Assembly: GCA_035275065.1 (NCBI GenBank)
Contig: DATENM010000029.1
Location: forward strand, 1-48,407
Source of the DNA: Blastocatellia bacterium
GTDB taxonomy: Bacteria > Acidobacteriota > Blastocatellia > UBA7656
Direction: 5' to 3'
DNA length: 48,407 bases
The notes beneath the pieces are model-generated. The model made no database searches and was not told where the DNA came from. It saw nothing but the letters and a program-made list of their open reading frames with translations. This document shows, piece by piece, positions 19,339 to 32,174 of this stretch; positions within the stretch are counted from its first letter, which is position 1, and each line of letters begins with the position of its first letter. The translations under genes were made by a program, and so were the position numbers.

Positions 19339-19356
19339 AAGAAACGTCCTCCACAG

Positions 19357-21753
<2,397 letters not shown>

Positions 21754-21770
21754 CGTTCACCTCTGATAAT

Positions 21771-21891
21771 CAGGAAGCAGGAAGCAGGAGGCAGGAAGCA
21801 GTCAGAGAAACAACAGGATCGGCGGTTCGGGATAACAAGCATTTGTCGCAGCCGTATCCGCTCCTGCCTCCTGCTTCCTGCTTCCTGCCTA
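21771..21891. repeat. Inverted pair of CAGGAAG heptamer repeats between permeases 10 and 11
   Basis: Left arm 21771-21805 and right arm 21861-21891 are built of caggaag/caggagg units with period 7 in inverted orientation. The right arm includes the stop codon of the upstream permease (cta, 21889-21891). The pair fills most of the 135-bp spacer. Confidence 0.85.
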
Positions 21892-24321
21892 CTCATACCG
21901 CAATGCCACCATCGGGTCTACGCGCGTGGCGCGGCGAGCCGGGACGAAACAGGCTCCCAGAGCCACTCCGGCCAGAACGGCGGCGACGATTGCGAACGTT
22001 AGCGGGTCGGTCGGGCTGACGCCAAACAGCAGGCTTGCCAGCAGCCGCGTTAGCGCAAAGGTCGCCACCAAACCGATGCTGATACCGCCGAGCGTCATTA
22101 CCATCCCCTGGCCGACAATCAGACGGATGATGTCGCGGCGGCTCGCGCCCAAAGCCATGCGCACGCCGATCTCATGCGTGCGCTGCGTCACCGTGTAAGA
22201 GATGACGCCGTAGATGCCAACGCCCGCGAGCAGCAAGGCGACGCCGGCGAAGATCATCAGCAGCACCATCGAGAAGCGCCGCAGCGAGATCGAATCGCCG
22301 ACCAGTTGCTCCATGGTGAAGATGTTGTAAACCGCCTGGTCTTTATCCAGCTCGTGAACTTCGCTGCGCACGGCGGCAATCATGGCTTTCGGGTCATCCG
22401 CGGTATGCACGACCAGCGACATGAACTGCGTCGGGTACTGCGCTTCGGGCAGGTAGATTTGCATCGGGTCTTTTCTATCCAGCCCATACTGTTTGACATC
22501 GGCGACGACGCCGATGACGGTGCGCCAGGGCTGCGGATTGCGCTCGGAGCCGGGAAACTTGATGCGCTTGCCGATGGGGTTCTGCCCCGCCCACAGCGCA
22601 TCGGCCATGGTCTGATTGATGAGCGCGACCAGCGGTGCCGTGTCGGTGTCCTGCTCGGCAAGCGCCCGACCTTGCTTTAACGGAATCGCCATCGCTTCAA
22701 GATAAGCAGGGGTGACGATGTAGAGGTCAACGCTGTCTTCTTCGCCGCGCGCTTTGGGATAGTCTTCGATTGCCAGGGCGCGGCCATCGAAATTGCCGCT
22801 GAACGGTAGGACGCTGGTAAAGCCTGCCGCCTTGACTCCCGGCAGCGCCTTGAGCCGTTCGCCTAGTTGATTGTAAAAAGCGACCCACTGCGGCGCTTTC
22901 GGGTACTTCGCGCCCGGCAGCGTGACGCTCATGGTCAGGCGATTCTCGGCGGCAAAGCCGGGATCGACGTCGCGCAATCGCATCACGCTCTTGATCAACA
23001 GCCCCGCCGAGATTAACAGCACAAGCGCCATCGCCACTTCGCCCATCACCAGCACGCCGCGCAGGCGGTTGCGGCTGGCCCCTGCGCCCGAGCCGCGGCC
23101 ACCGTCCTTGAGCGTTTCGTTGAGGTCGGGGTTCGTCGCCTGCAAGGCCGGAAGCAGCCCGAAGACGATGCCAGTGAGTATCGAAATGGCCAAGGTGAAG
23201 CCCAGCACTCGGCTATCGATCTTGATGCCGGTGAGCAGCGGCATCACGCGCGCGCCGAGCGTTTCGACCAGGCTTGTTCCCCACAGCGCCAGCAACAAAC
23301 CGGCACCGCCGCCCATCAACGCCAGCAGCACACTTTCGGTCAGGAACTGCCGCGCCAGTCTTAGGCGTGCCGCGCCCAGCGCCCGGCGAATGGCGATCTC
23401 TTTCTGCCGCGCCGCCGAGCGCACCAGCAGCAGGTTGCCGACGTTGGCGCAGGCGATCAACAGGACGAAGGCGACCGCGCCGAACAGCGTCAGCAGCGTC
23501 GCGCGCAAACCGCCGACCGTGTCTTCGGGCAAGCTGATGAGCCGCACGCCGTAGCCTGTGTTGTGGCGTGGGTGAAGTTGTTCGAGGCGTCCGGTGATGA
23601 CGTTCATCTCGGCCTGCGCCTGTTCGACCGTGACGCCATCTTTCAACCGCGCGATGGCGCGCAAGTGGCGTGACGAGCGCTCATTCTCGTCGTGCGGTTC
23701 GGCGACAGGCCGATAGAATTCGCCGCGCGGATCAACCAGGCTGGTAGGCAGCGATTGAAAGTCCGCCGGCATGACGCCAACCACCGTGTAGGGCCTGCCG
23801 CTGAGACTGATCTTCTGGCCGACGACGTTCGGGTCGCCGGCGAAGCGCCGCTGCCACAAGCCATAGCCGAGGACGACGACGAAATCTTTGCCGTCCTCCT
23901 GCTCTTCGGGCAGAAAGGTGCGGCCCAGCATCGGCGTCCCTTTCATGATGGTGAAGTAACCGTCGCCCACCTGTATGCCCTGGATGCGCTCCGGCTCGCC
24001 TTCGCCGAGCAGCGTCGCGCTCCAGTTGCTGTAGGTGGCGATGTCTTCAAAGACCGAATTCTGATGCCGCCAATCGTCGGTATCGGTCGCCGACACCTGA
24101 CTTCGGGTGTGCCCTTCCGACGGCGTATTGCCCCAGACGAGGACGATGCGCTCCGGGTCTTTAAAGGGCAGCGACTTTAAAAGGATGGCGTTGACGACGC
24201 TGAAGATCACGGTGTTGGCGCTGATGCCGAGCGCCAGCGAAACGACCGCCACCAGCGTCACCAGCGGGCTCTTGCGCAGCATCCTGAAGCCATAGCGTAT
24301 GTCTTGTAGCAGGGTTTCCAT
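21889..24321 (-). CDS. ADOP family ABC-type permease (array member 10)
   Basis: 810 residues. The entry is [21 protein letters not shown], with TM1 at about 19-45. The first periplasmic domain has the segment [22 protein letters not shown] and a proline-containing insert ([19 protein letters not shown]) not seen in the other members. The first FtsX block has [29 protein letters not shown] (about 285-315). The second periplasmic domain is at about 435-660, and the final block [26 protein letters not shown] is followed by [30 protein letters not shown] is 6 bases upstream of the ATG. Its last 57 coding-strand bases before the final codons are almost the same as in members 4, 6 and 7. It is likely co-transcribed with its neighbours. 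Confidence 0.93.
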   Translation of the reverse strand: METLLQDIRYGFRMLRKSPLVTLVAVVSLALGISANTVIFSVVNAILLKSLPFKDPERIVLVWGNTPSEGHTRSQVSATDTDDWRHQNSVFEDIATYSNWSATLLGEGEPERIQGIQVGDGYFTIMKGTPMLGRTFLPEEQEDGKDFVVVLGYGLWQRRFAGDPNVVGQKISLSGRPYTVVGVMPADFQSLPTSLVDPRGEFYRPVAEPHDENERSSRHLRAIARLKDGVTVEQAQAEMNVITGRLEQLHPRHNTGYGVRLISLPEDTVGGLRATLLTLFGAVAFVLLIACANVGNLLLVRSAARQKEIAIRRALGAARLRLARQFLTESVLLALMGGGAGLLLALWGTSLVETLGARVMPLLTGIKIDSRVLGFTLAISILTGIVFGLLPALQATNPDLNETLKDGGRGSGAGASRNRLRGVLVMGEVAMALVLLISAGLLIKSVMRLRDVDPGFAAENRLTMSVTLPGAKYPKAPQWVAFYNQLGERLKALPGVKAAGFTSVLPFSGNFDGRALAIEDYPKARGEEDSVDLYIVTPAYLEAMAIPLKQGRALAEQDTDTAPLVALINQTMADALWAGQNPIGKRIKFPGSERNPQPWRTVIGVVADVKQYGLDRKDPMQIYLPEAQYPTQFMSLVVHTADDPKAMIAAVRSEVHELDKDQAVYNIFTMEQLVGDSISLRRFSMVLLMIFAGVALLLAGVGIYGVISYTVTQRTHEIGVRMALGASRRDIIRLIVGQGMVMTLGGISIGLVATFALTRLLASLLFGVSPTDPLTFAIVAAVLAGVALGACFVPARRATRVDPMVALRYE

Positions 24322-24331
24322 AAAAACTCCT

Positions 24332-24429
24332 GGGAGTCAGAAGTCAGGAGTCAGAAGTCAGAATGAATAAGGAGGTCGGCTCCGCCGCGGCTTTCATTCT
24401 GACTCCTGACTTCTGACTCCTGACTTCTA
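24332..24429. repeat. Inverted pair of GGAGTCA heptamer repeats between permeases 9 and 10 of the array
   Basis: Left arm 24332-24366 (gggagtcagaagtcaggagtc...) and right arm 24394-24429 (tcattctgactcctgacttc...) would pair almost end to end. The loop is a GC-rich 27 bases. The right arm ends in the stop codon of the upstream permease (24427-24429). The spacer is 105 bp in total. Confidence 0.88.
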
Positions 24430-26889
24430 TTCGTAGCGTAGAGCGATCATCGGATCGACGCGAGTGGCGCGGCGGGCCGGAATGCAGATGGCCAGCAGCG
24501 CAATCAAAATGAGCAGCAGCGAGATGCCTGTGAAAGTCAGCGGGTCGCTGGCGCTCGTGTTAAAGAGCAGGCTGGCGGTCAGGCGCGTCAACGCAAAAGC
24601 CGCCGCCAGTCCCACGGCCACGCCCCAGAGGACGAGCCGCAAGCCCTGGCCGACGATCAGGCGCAGCACGTCGCCGGGCCGCGCCCCCAGCGCCATGCGT
24701 ATGCCGACTTCGTTGGTGCGCTGCTGCACGACGTAAGCCATCACCGCGTAGATGCCGACCGCGGACAACAACAGCGCCACCGCCGCAAACATTCCCAACA
24801 ACAGCATCGCAAAGCGGCGCTGCGCGAAGGTCGCCGCCATCACTTCAGTCATCGGCTTGACGCCATAGATCGGCATGTTCGGATCAACGGCGCGCACCTC
24901 ATTGCTGATTGCCCGCCCCATCGTCGCCGCGTCGAAGTTGCCGCGCACGACAAGCGCGAATTGCAGCCCCGACGCCTGCCACATGCAGCGGTACATCTGC
25001 GGCGCGTTGTCGGCGTCTAAGGCAGTCGTCTTGACATCGCGAACGACGCCGACGATGGTGAGCCACGGCGCGGTCGAGTTGCGATTGCCCGGACGTATGC
25101 GACGGCCTACAGGGTCTTCGTCAGGGAAGAAGCGGTTGGCGAAGCTTTCGCTGATCAGTAGCACGCCCGGCGACTTCTCGTCATCGTGGTCGTCGAAGTA
25201 GCGACCGCGCACCAGTGGAATCTGCATCGCCCCGAAGTAACCGGGGCTCGCCGTAAACGGGTCGCTGGCCGATACGTCGGCGGTTTCAAGCGGGCGGCCT
25301 TCGATCAAGAAACTCTGATTGGCATTCTGCCCGCCGAGCGGCAGGCGGTTGACCCACCCGGCTTCTTCGACACCCGGCAGCGCCGCGATGCGCTGCATGA
25401 CCTGACGATAAAACGGCAGCCGCTGTTGATGCTTGAAGTAGGGGCCGGTCGGCGGGTCGTTCGGCTGCGGCATCCAGAAACGCGCCGTCAGCACACCCGA
25501 AGGATTGAAGCCGGGAGCGACCGATTGCAGTCGCCAGAAGCTGCGCAGCAACAGTCCCGCGCCGATCAGCAGCACCAGGGCGAGCGCGAACTCCGAGACG
25601 ACCAGCAGGCTGCGTAAACGGTTGGCCCGCTGTCCCGCCGTCGAGCCGCGCGTCGCGTCTTTCAGCATAGCGGTCTTGGTCGCGGTCGCTTGAAAGGCCG
25701 GCGCGACGCCGAAGACGAACCCGGTCACCAGCGACACCAGCAGCGTGAACAGCAGCACGCGCCCGTCAACGCCGATGTGCGTCGTCGGCGGCAGGCTCGA
25801 TGGCAACAGCAGCACCAGCCCATCAATGCTCCAGAGCGTCAGCAAGAGGCCGAGCAAACCGCCGCTCAGCGACAGCAGCGCGCTCTCGGTCAGCAGTTGA
25901 CGGAGCAAGCGCAAGCGGCTTGCGCCGAGCGCGGCGCGGATGGCGAATTCGCGCTGGCGCACAGAGGCGCGCGCCAGCAAGAGGTTGGCGACGTTGGCGC
26001 AGGCGATCAACAAGACAAACGCCACCGCCGCAAGCAAGATCAACAGCGCCGGGCGCACGTTGCCGACCAGATCATCTTGCAAGGGGATGAGGCGCGGCGC
26101 CCAGCCGCGATTTTCGGGGAAGTCGTTTGGGAATTCGCTCCGCAAATCTTCGGCGACCACGTTGATGCGGGCCTGCGCGGCTTCGAGCGAAACGCCGGGC
26201 TTCAATCGTCCGAGAACGCCGCTCAGGATATAGAAACCACGCGCCGGCGGCTGAAATGGCGTGGCCGCATAACCAGTCGGCGCCCATATCTCGGCTTCGC
26301 CCTGAATGCCGCGGCCCGGATGATGAAAGCCCTGCGGCATCACGCCGACGATGGTGAAGAGGTCGTTATCGAGTCGGAGTTTCTTGCCGAGGATGTTTGT
26401 ATCGCCGCCGAAGCGCCGCTTCCACAAGCCGTCGCTGATGACGACGATCTCGGTGATGCCCGGTTGATAATCGTCGGGCTGAAAGGTGCGTCCGAGGGCG
26501 GCGTCCGCGCCGAGAATCGAAAAATAATTCGGGCTGACCAGCAGGGCTTCGATGCGCTCCGGCTCGTCGACCTCTGTCAGGTTGACGTTGATCGGGTATA
26601 TGCCTGAAACGTCCTGGAAGATGCCGGCGCGGTCGCGGTAGTCGAATAGCTCGGGGATGGTGACGCCGACATCTTTGGCGTTGCGTTTGGTGAAGTCAGA
26701 GGTGACGCGGACGAGCTGTTCGGGCTGCTTGAACGGCAGCGGCTGTAGGAGCAGCGAATTGACGACGCTGAACATGGCCGTGTTGACGCCGACGCCGAGC
26801 GCCAGGGTGATGATGGCAACCGCCGTGAATCCCGGCTTCTTCGCCAGCATGCGCGCCCCGTAGCGCAGGTCTTGCAGCAGTGTGCTCAT
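24427..26889 (-). CDS. ADOP family ABC-type permease (array member 9)
   Basis: 820 residues. The entry is AKKPGFTAVAIITLALGVGVN. The first periplasmic domain is distinctive (TIPELFDYRDRAGIFQDVSG, KKLRLDNDLFTIVGVMPQGF). The first FtsX block [31 protein letters not shown] starts near 290, and the second periplasmic domain spans about 440-670. The final spans include [31 protein letters not shown]. The C-terminus [23 protein letters not shown] differs from the VALGACF type of several neighbours. GGAGGTGAGCA precedes the ATG. Base-level similarity to the other members is lower at the 3' end, so it seems to have escaped the homogenised 57-bp tail. Confidence 0.93.
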   Translation of the reverse strand: MSTLLQDLRYGARMLAKKPGFTAVAIITLALGVGVNTAMFSVVNSLLLQPLPFKQPEQLVRVTSDFTKRNAKDVGVTIPELFDYRDRAGIFQDVSGIYPINVNLTEVDEPERIEALLVSPNYFSILGADAALGRTFQPDDYQPGITEIVVISDGLWKRRFGGDTNILGKKLRLDNDLFTIVGVMPQGFHHPGRGIQGEAEIWAPTGYAATPFQPPARGFYILSGVLGRLKPGVSLEAAQARINVVAEDLRSEFPNDFPENRGWAPRLIPLQDDLVGNVRPALLILLAAVAFVLLIACANVANLLLARASVRQREFAIRAALGASRLRLLRQLLTESALLSLSGGLLGLLLTLWSIDGLVLLLPSSLPPTTHIGVDGRVLLFTLLVSLVTGFVFGVAPAFQATATKTAMLKDATRGSTAGQRANRLRSLLVVSEFALALVLLIGAGLLLRSFWRLQSVAPGFNPSGVLTARFWMPQPNDPPTGPYFKHQQRLPFYRQVMQRIAALPGVEEAGWVNRLPLGGQNANQSFLIEGRPLETADVSASDPFTASPGYFGAMQIPLVRGRYFDDHDDEKSPGVLLISESFANRFFPDEDPVGRRIRPGNRNSTAPWLTIVGVVRDVKTTALDADNAPQMYRCMWQASGLQFALVVRGNFDAATMGRAISNEVRAVDPNMPIYGVKPMTEVMAATFAQRRFAMLLLGMFAAVALLLSAVGIYAVMAYVVQQRTNEVGIRMALGARPGDVLRLIVGQGLRLVLWGVAVGLAAAFALTRLTASLLFNTSASDPLTFTGISLLLILIALLAICIPARRATRVDPMIALRYE

Positions 26890-26906
26890 TGCTCACCTCC
26901 GTAAAT

Positions 26907-27037
26907 CAGGAAGCAGGAGGCAGGAGGCAGGAGGCAGTCAGGAAGCGTGCAATAGCCGGCCATACGGCTGATGGAAGATGTTGATTAGCTGTCCTTCGTT
27001 GACGGCTTCCTGCCTCCTGCCTCCTGCTTCCTGCCTA
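26907..27037. repeat. Inverted pair of CAGGAGG heptamer repeats between permeases 8 and 9 of the array
   Basis: Left arm 26907-26945 (caggaagcaggaggcagg...) and right arm 27005-27037 (gcttcctgcctcctgcctcc...) are inverted period-7 arrays. The heptamer family is the same as in the 21771 spacer. The right arm runs into the stop codon of the upstream permease (27035-27037). Confidence 0.85.
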
Positions 27038-29542
27038 CTCATATCGCAATGCCTTCAGCGGATCGATGCCGGCGGCTTTGCGGGCCGGCAGGTAGCCGCC
27101 TACGAGCGTTGCCGCGCTCAACAACAGCCCGGCGCTGATAAAGACGATGGGATCGCTCGCCTTGACGCTGAACAACAGCGATTCCGTCAATCGGCCCAGC
27201 GCGTAAGCGGCGGGCAAGCCGGCAATCAACCCGATGGCTGCCAGGATCACGACCTCGCGCAAGATCAACCACGAGACATTGCCGCGCGTCGCGCCCAATG
27301 CCATGCGAATGCCGATCTCGCGGGTTCGCCGCGTCACCGTATAAGCCATCACGCCATACAGCCCGACCATCGCCAGCAGCGCCGCCAGCAGCGCAAAGCC
27401 CAGCGACAGCATGGTCAGGAAGCGGTCAATGAATAACGATTCGTCAATCTGCCGGCTGACGGTCATCAGACCGAAGATCGGCAGGTTCGCGTCCAGGCGC
27501 TCGACTTCGCCGCGCAAGGTTGTCGCCACGGTGCCGACATCCTGTCGGGTGCGGACGTAAAAGGTGTAACTGCCGAACGGCTTCCTCTGGGTATAGGGAA
27601 GATAGACGAATGGTTTCTCTTCTTCGCGGACACTGGAGGATTTGCTGTTTTTGACGACGCCGACGATCTCGATGTCGGGTATCACTTTGTTGCCGGAGCC
27701 GAAAGCGAAGTGCGCGCCGACCGCTTCGTGTTCGCCGAAGTATTTGCGCACGAAGCTCTCATTGATGACCGCCACCTTCGGGCTGTTGGCGGTGTCGGCC
27801 TGACTGATCTCGCGCCCCTTAATCAGCGGGATGCCCATCGTCGAGAAGTAGTTCGGGCCAATCGAATTGTGGTCGACGTGCAAGTTTTCGGCGTCCTGCC
27901 CCTGATAGCCTTCGACGGTGACGTTCGAGCCGGCGCTGCTGTCGGCGAAGACGGGAATCTCGGCTGCGCTCACCGACTCGACCCCCGGCAGCGCCGCCAG
28001 CCGTTGATGCAACTGGTCGAAGAAGGTGATGGTTTGCTGCGGCGAGTAGCCATTCAGTTGCGGCTCGATTGAAAACTCGATCAACTGGTCGGCGCGCAGG
28101 CCGAGATCGAGGCGGCTCAGGTTACTCAGGCTGCGCGCGAACAGGCCGGCACCGACCAGCAGCACGGTCGTCAGAACGATCTGCGAAACCACCAGCCCTT
28201 TGCGGAAGCGCACCTGTCCGAGGCTGCCCGACACGCTCGACCCTTGCTCGCGCAATGTGCCTTCCAGGTTCAGGCGCGTTGCCTTGAACGCCGGCATCAG
28301 GCCGAAGATGATGCCCGTAAGCAGCGCCAGCGCGAAGTTGAAAGCCAGCAATCGGGGATCGAGTTGCGATGACAGTCCCTCCGCACCGAAGCCCTGCGGG
28401 AGGGCGGCGATCAGACCGCTGATCGTCCAGGCGGCGACCAGTAGGCCGACGCCGCCGCCAATAAAAGAGAGCAGCAGGCTCTCGACCAGAAATTGCCGCA
28501 CCAGGCGAAAGCGCCCCGCGCCGACCGCCATGCGAATGGCAATCTCGCGCTGCCGCGCCGCGCCGCGCGCCATCAGCAGATTGGCGACATTGGCGCAGGC
28601 AATCAGCAGCACCAGCCCAACCATGCCCATCAACACGCTCAAAGGCTCTGTGGTGCCGTGCTGAAGAATCGGCCTGCCGCGCGCTCCGGCGTCCAACACC
28701 AGCGGCTTATCCAGAAAGCGCTGCTGCTGTTCTGCCGACATCTTGCCCTGCAAGGGCAGCTCCTCTTCGAGAATCTGCCGGTAGATGGGAGCGACGGCGG
28801 CTGCGGCCTGCGCGCCCGATAGACCGGGCTGCAACCTGCCGAGAATAGCCAGCCAGTAATCCTTAGGATCGTTCAGCGCGTCCCACCCCGGCGTCATCTG
28901 CGCCTTCATCGTCATGGGGATGAAGACATCGGGGAGTTGTCCCACCTGCACGCCATTGAAGCCTGACTGTGCGACGCCTACAACGGTCATCACCGCGCCG
29001 TTGATCGTCAGCGTCTTGTTCAGCACGTCGGGGCTAGCGCCAAAGCGTCGCGTCCAGTAGCCGTAACTGAGGACGGCGACGGGGCCAGCGCCGGGCGCGC
29101 GGTCGTCATCGTCCGTCAAGAGACGACCAAGCGCCGGGCGCACGCCGAGCACGGCGAAATAATTACCCGTCACCAGCTCGCCGTTGGCGCGCTCGGTCTG
29201 CCCGTCGCCGGCGACGCTGAGCGGCACGGCAAAGCGCGCCAGCAGCCCTGCGAAAACGTTGTTCTTATCGCGCAACGCTTTGTATTGCGGATAAGAGAAC
29301 GAAGCTGAGCCGTCGCCGTCGCTCCATACGTGCCCCGATTTCGAGCCGGGTGAGCGCAGCACCACCAGCTCTTCGGGCCGTTCAACCGGCAACCGGCGCA
29401 AGAGAATCTGATCGGTCAGCGAGAAGATCGCCGTGTTGGCTCCCAGCCCGAGCGCCAGCGTCAGCACGGCGATGGCCGTGAAGCCGGGATTCTTCATCAA
29501 CGTCCGAATGCCATAGCGTATGTCTTGCCACAGTGTATCCAT
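27035..29542 (-). CDS. ADOP family ABC-type permease (array member 8)
   Basis: 835 residues from the ATG at 29540-29542 (MDTLWQDIRYG), with GGAGG 7 bases upstream. A TTG two codons earlier is less likely. It belongs to a subtype with member 5 (37603-40053), sharing [37 protein letters not shown] and a GYWTRRFG segment. The first FtsX block [33 protein letters not shown] is near 311. The second periplasmic domain has VEGYQGQDAENLHVDHNSIGP. The final spans include [31 protein letters not shown]. The tail AAGIDPLKALRYE departs from the ATRVDPM motif of the others. It is the longest complete member of the array. Confidence 0.93.
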   Translation of the reverse strand: MDTLWQDIRYGIRTLMKNPGFTAIAVLTLALGLGANTAIFSLTDQILLRRLPVERPEELVVLRSPGSKSGHVWSDGDGSASFSYPQYKALRDKNNVFAGLLARFAVPLSVAGDGQTERANGELVTGNYFAVLGVRPALGRLLTDDDDRAPGAGPVAVLSYGYWTRRFGASPDVLNKTLTINGAVMTVVGVAQSGFNGVQVGQLPDVFIPMTMKAQMTPGWDALNDPKDYWLAILGRLQPGLSGAQAAAAVAPIYRQILEEELPLQGKMSAEQQQRFLDKPLVLDAGARGRPILQHGTTEPLSVLMGMVGLVLLIACANVANLLMARGAARQREIAIRMAVGAGRFRLVRQFLVESLLLSFIGGGVGLLVAAWTISGLIAALPQGFGAEGLSSQLDPRLLAFNFALALLTGIIFGLMPAFKATRLNLEGTLREQGSSVSGSLGQVRFRKGLVVSQIVLTTVLLVGAGLFARSLSNLSRLDLGLRADQLIEFSIEPQLNGYSPQQTITFFDQLHQRLAALPGVESVSAAEIPVFADSSAGSNVTVEGYQGQDAENLHVDHNSIGPNYFSTMGIPLIKGREISQADTANSPKVAVINESFVRKYFGEHEAVGAHFAFGSGNKVIPDIEIVGVVKNSKSSSVREEEKPFVYLPYTQRKPFGSYTFYVRTRQDVGTVATTLRGEVERLDANLPIFGLMTVSRQIDESLFIDRFLTMLSLGFALLAALLAMVGLYGVMAYTVTRRTREIGIRMALGATRGNVSWLILREVVILAAIGLIAGLPAAYALGRLTESLLFSVKASDPIVFISAGLLLSAATLVGGYLPARKAAGIDPLKALRYE

Positions 29543-29555
29543 CAGCAAACCTCCG

Positions 29556-29700
29556 GGAGTCAGGAGTCAGGAGTCAGAAGACAGAATGAACAAGGAAGTC
29601 GGCGGCAGCCAGTACGCTTGTCCGCCGCCGCTTCTATTCTATCTTTTAGACTCCCCTTCCTTATTCATTCTGACTCCTGACTTCTGACTCCTGACTTCTA
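29556..29700. repeat. Inverted pair of GGAGTCA heptamer repeats between permeases 7 and 8 of the array
   Basis: Left arm 29556-29588 and right arm 29665-29700. Pairing extends past the heptamers into cagaatgaacaaggaag on one side and cttccttattcattctg on the other (16 of 17 matches). The inner loop is also partly self-complementary (ggcggc...gccgcc). The right arm ends in the stop codon 29698-29700. Confidence 0.88.
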
Positions 29701-32151
29701 TTCGTAGCGCAGCGCGATCATCGGGTCTACGCGAGTGGCGCGGCGGGCCGGCACGAAACAGGCTCCCAGAGCCACTAAGGCGAGGATCAAGGCGACGCCG
29801 GCAAATGTCGTCGGGTCGGTAGCGCTGACCCCGAACAGCAAGCCGGTCATCACGCGGGTTAGCGCTGCCGAGGCGATCAGTCCCAGCGTCACGCCCAACA
29901 GCGCCAGCCTCATGCCCTGACCCACGACCATCTTGAGAACGTCGCGCCCCTGCGCGCCCAGCGCCATGCGCAAGCCGATTTCCTGTGTGCGCTGCGCGAC
30001 CGAGTACGCCATCACGCCATACAGGCCGATGGCGGCCAGCAACAGCGCCACGCCCGCAAAGACTCCGATCAATTGCAAATTGAAACGCGGCTGCCAGAGT
30101 GTGTCGGCTATCACCTGCTCCATGCTCACGACGTTCGAGACCGGCAGGCTGGCGTCCATCGTCCTGACCTTATCCTGCATCGCCGCCGCCAGGCTGGCAG
30201 GCTCGCCCGTCGTGCGGACGACGATGGTCATTGAAGTGTACTGCCGGGCCGTGTTCGCGAAGAAAGCCGGGGTCTGTTGGAAGGCCGTATAGACTTCGTT
30301 TTGTGGCTCGCTCGTCCAGCTCTCCTGCTTGACATCCCTGGCGACGCCGATGACGGTGAGCCATCGCGGCGACGGCGTGCCCGGATCATCCAGCGTGATG
30401 CGCTTGCCGATGGCGTCTTCGGTCGGCCAGTAACGGCGCGCCACCGCTTCATTGATGATGGCGACGGCGGGCGCGTCGGCGCTGTCGCGTTCGTTGAACT
30501 CGCGCCCGGCGCGCAGAGGAATGCCCATCGCGCGAAAGTAATCCGGGCGGCTGACGCGCCAGATGGTGGCGTCGCGTTGTCCCGGTGGCGGCAACGGGCG
30601 GCCTTCGATGCTCAGCGCCCTGCTCCAGACATCGCCGGCCAGCGGCAGGTGATTGATGGCGCTCGCCGATTCGACGCCCGGCAATGCCGTGAGCTGTTCG
30701 GTCAAGCTGCGGTAAAAGGCTTCGCGCGCCGGGCCGGCGTACCGGGGCGCGCCCGCAAGCGAAACGGTCATCGTCAGCAGGTTGCGCGGATTGAGCCCCG
30801 GATCGACCGCCTGTAGCTTCAAAAAGCTGTTCATCAGCAGACCGGCGCCTACGAGCATCACCAGCGCCAGCGCCAGCTCGGCGACGACCAGCGTTTCGCG
30901 CAAGCGCCGACGCCCGGTGGTCGTGCTGCGCCCGCCCTCTTTGAGCGTCTCGTTCAAATTCGGCTTCGATGCGCCGAGCGCCGGGGCCAGGCCAAAGAGC
31001 ATGCCGGTCAACACTGTAACTAAGAGTGTGAAGCCGAAGACCACGGCGTCGATCTTGATCTCGCTCAGACGCGGCAGGCGGACGCTGAAGCTGGTGCTGT
31101 TGCCCGCCAGCAGGGCTTTGAGCAAGTCCACGCCCCAGACGGCGAGTAGAAGACCGACCGCCGCGCCGCACAGCGAGAGCAACAGGCTTTCGGTCAACAA
31201 CTGGCGGAGGATGCGCTGGCGGCTCGCGCCCATCGCGACGCGCACGGCGATCTCTTTCTGTCGCGCCGCTGACCGCGCGAGTAACAGGCAAGCCACATTG
31301 GCGCAGGCGATCAGCAGGACGAACCCGACCGCCCCGGACAGGATCAACAGCGCCGGGCGCACGTTGCCGACGACTTTCTCGTTTAATGGGTCAACGCGGA
31401 TGTCGAGGCCGCTATTCTCCTCCGGGTAAGACTGGGCGAGCTGCGCGCTGGTCGCGGCAATCTCGGCTTGCGCCTGGCTCATGCTGACGCCCGGCTTCAA
31501 ACGCCCAAAGACGCGCAATGAGCTGCCGCCGCGATTGGTGGCGCGGTTGCGCAGGTCGAGCGGCGCCCACATCTCTGCGCGCGTTGACCAGAAAGGGGGG
31601 AATTGAAACTGTGGCGGCATCACGCCAACCACAGTGTAACTTTCGCCGCTCAGTGTGAGCGTCTGCCCGACGATGCCGGGGTCGCCGCCGAAGGCCCGCT
31701 GCCAGAGCTTGTGACTCAGCACCAGCACATGGTCGCGGCCCGGTTGAAAGTCATCGGCTTCGAGCGTACGCCCGTACATCGGCTGAACGCCGAGCAGATC
31801 GAAAAGCCCATCGCCCATGCGCAACCCGGCGACCTCTTCGGGGTGGTCCTGGCTTGAAAGGGTGCCGCCCCAGGCTTCCGCCGCCGCCATCTGCGTGAAG
31901 CTCTGGCTGTTTGCTTTCATGTCGAGGAAGTTCGCCGGCGAGACCGGCCCCCGCCCTCTGCTCAACAGCGTGACGATCTGCTGCGGGTCTTGATAATCGA
32001 GCGGGCGCAGCAGGACACCATTGACGACCGAAAAGATGGCCGTCGTCGCGCCAATCCCCAGGGCCAGCGTGATGACGGCAATCAGGGTGAAGCCGGGTTT
32101 CTTCATCAACATCCGCGCGCCGTAGCGCAAGTCTTGCAACAGGGTTTGCAT
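29698..32151 (-). CDS. ADOP family ABC-type permease (array member 7)
   Basis: 817 residues. The entry is [26 protein letters not shown]. The first periplasmic domain is of its own type ([40 protein letters not shown]). The first FtsX block [34 protein letters not shown] begins near 277. The second periplasmic domain spans about 440-665, and the final spans include [26 protein letters not shown]. It ends [31 protein letters not shown] is 6 bases upstream of the ATG. It follows member 6 after only 23 bases, one of the few gaps in the array without a heptamer hairpin, so these two are probably tightly coupled. Confidence 0.93.
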   Translation of the reverse strand: MQTLLQDLRYGARMLMKKPGFTLIAVITLALGIGATTAIFSVVNGVLLRPLDYQDPQQIVTLLSRGRGPVSPANFLDMKANSQSFTQMAAAEAWGGTLSSQDHPEEVAGLRMGDGLFDLLGVQPMYGRTLEADDFQPGRDHVLVLSHKLWQRAFGGDPGIVGQTLTLSGESYTVVGVMPPQFQFPPFWSTRAEMWAPLDLRNRATNRGGSSLRVFGRLKPGVSMSQAQAEIAATSAQLAQSYPEENSGLDIRVDPLNEKVVGNVRPALLILSGAVGFVLLIACANVACLLLARSAARQKEIAVRVAMGASRQRILRQLLTESLLLSLCGAAVGLLLAVWGVDLLKALLAGNSTSFSVRLPRLSEIKIDAVVFGFTLLVTVLTGMLFGLAPALGASKPNLNETLKEGGRSTTTGRRRLRETLVVAELALALVMLVGAGLLMNSFLKLQAVDPGLNPRNLLTMTVSLAGAPRYAGPAREAFYRSLTEQLTALPGVESASAINHLPLAGDVWSRALSIEGRPLPPPGQRDATIWRVSRPDYFRAMGIPLRAGREFNERDSADAPAVAIINEAVARRYWPTEDAIGKRITLDDPGTPSPRWLTVIGVARDVKQESWTSEPQNEVYTAFQQTPAFFANTARQYTSMTIVVRTTGEPASLAAAMQDKVRTMDASLPVSNVVSMEQVIADTLWQPRFNLQLIGVFAGVALLLAAIGLYGVMAYSVAQRTQEIGLRMALGAQGRDVLKMVVGQGMRLALLGVTLGLIASAALTRVMTGLLFGVSATDPTTFAGVALILALVALGACFVPARRATRVDPMIALRYE

Positions 32152-32174
32152 AGGAATCTCCTCAACCTTAACCT

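Noticed and set aside
21771..29700. CRISPR array
   Set aside because: The repeats are 7 bp with no unique spacers and are arranged as inverted pairs. No cas gene is present.
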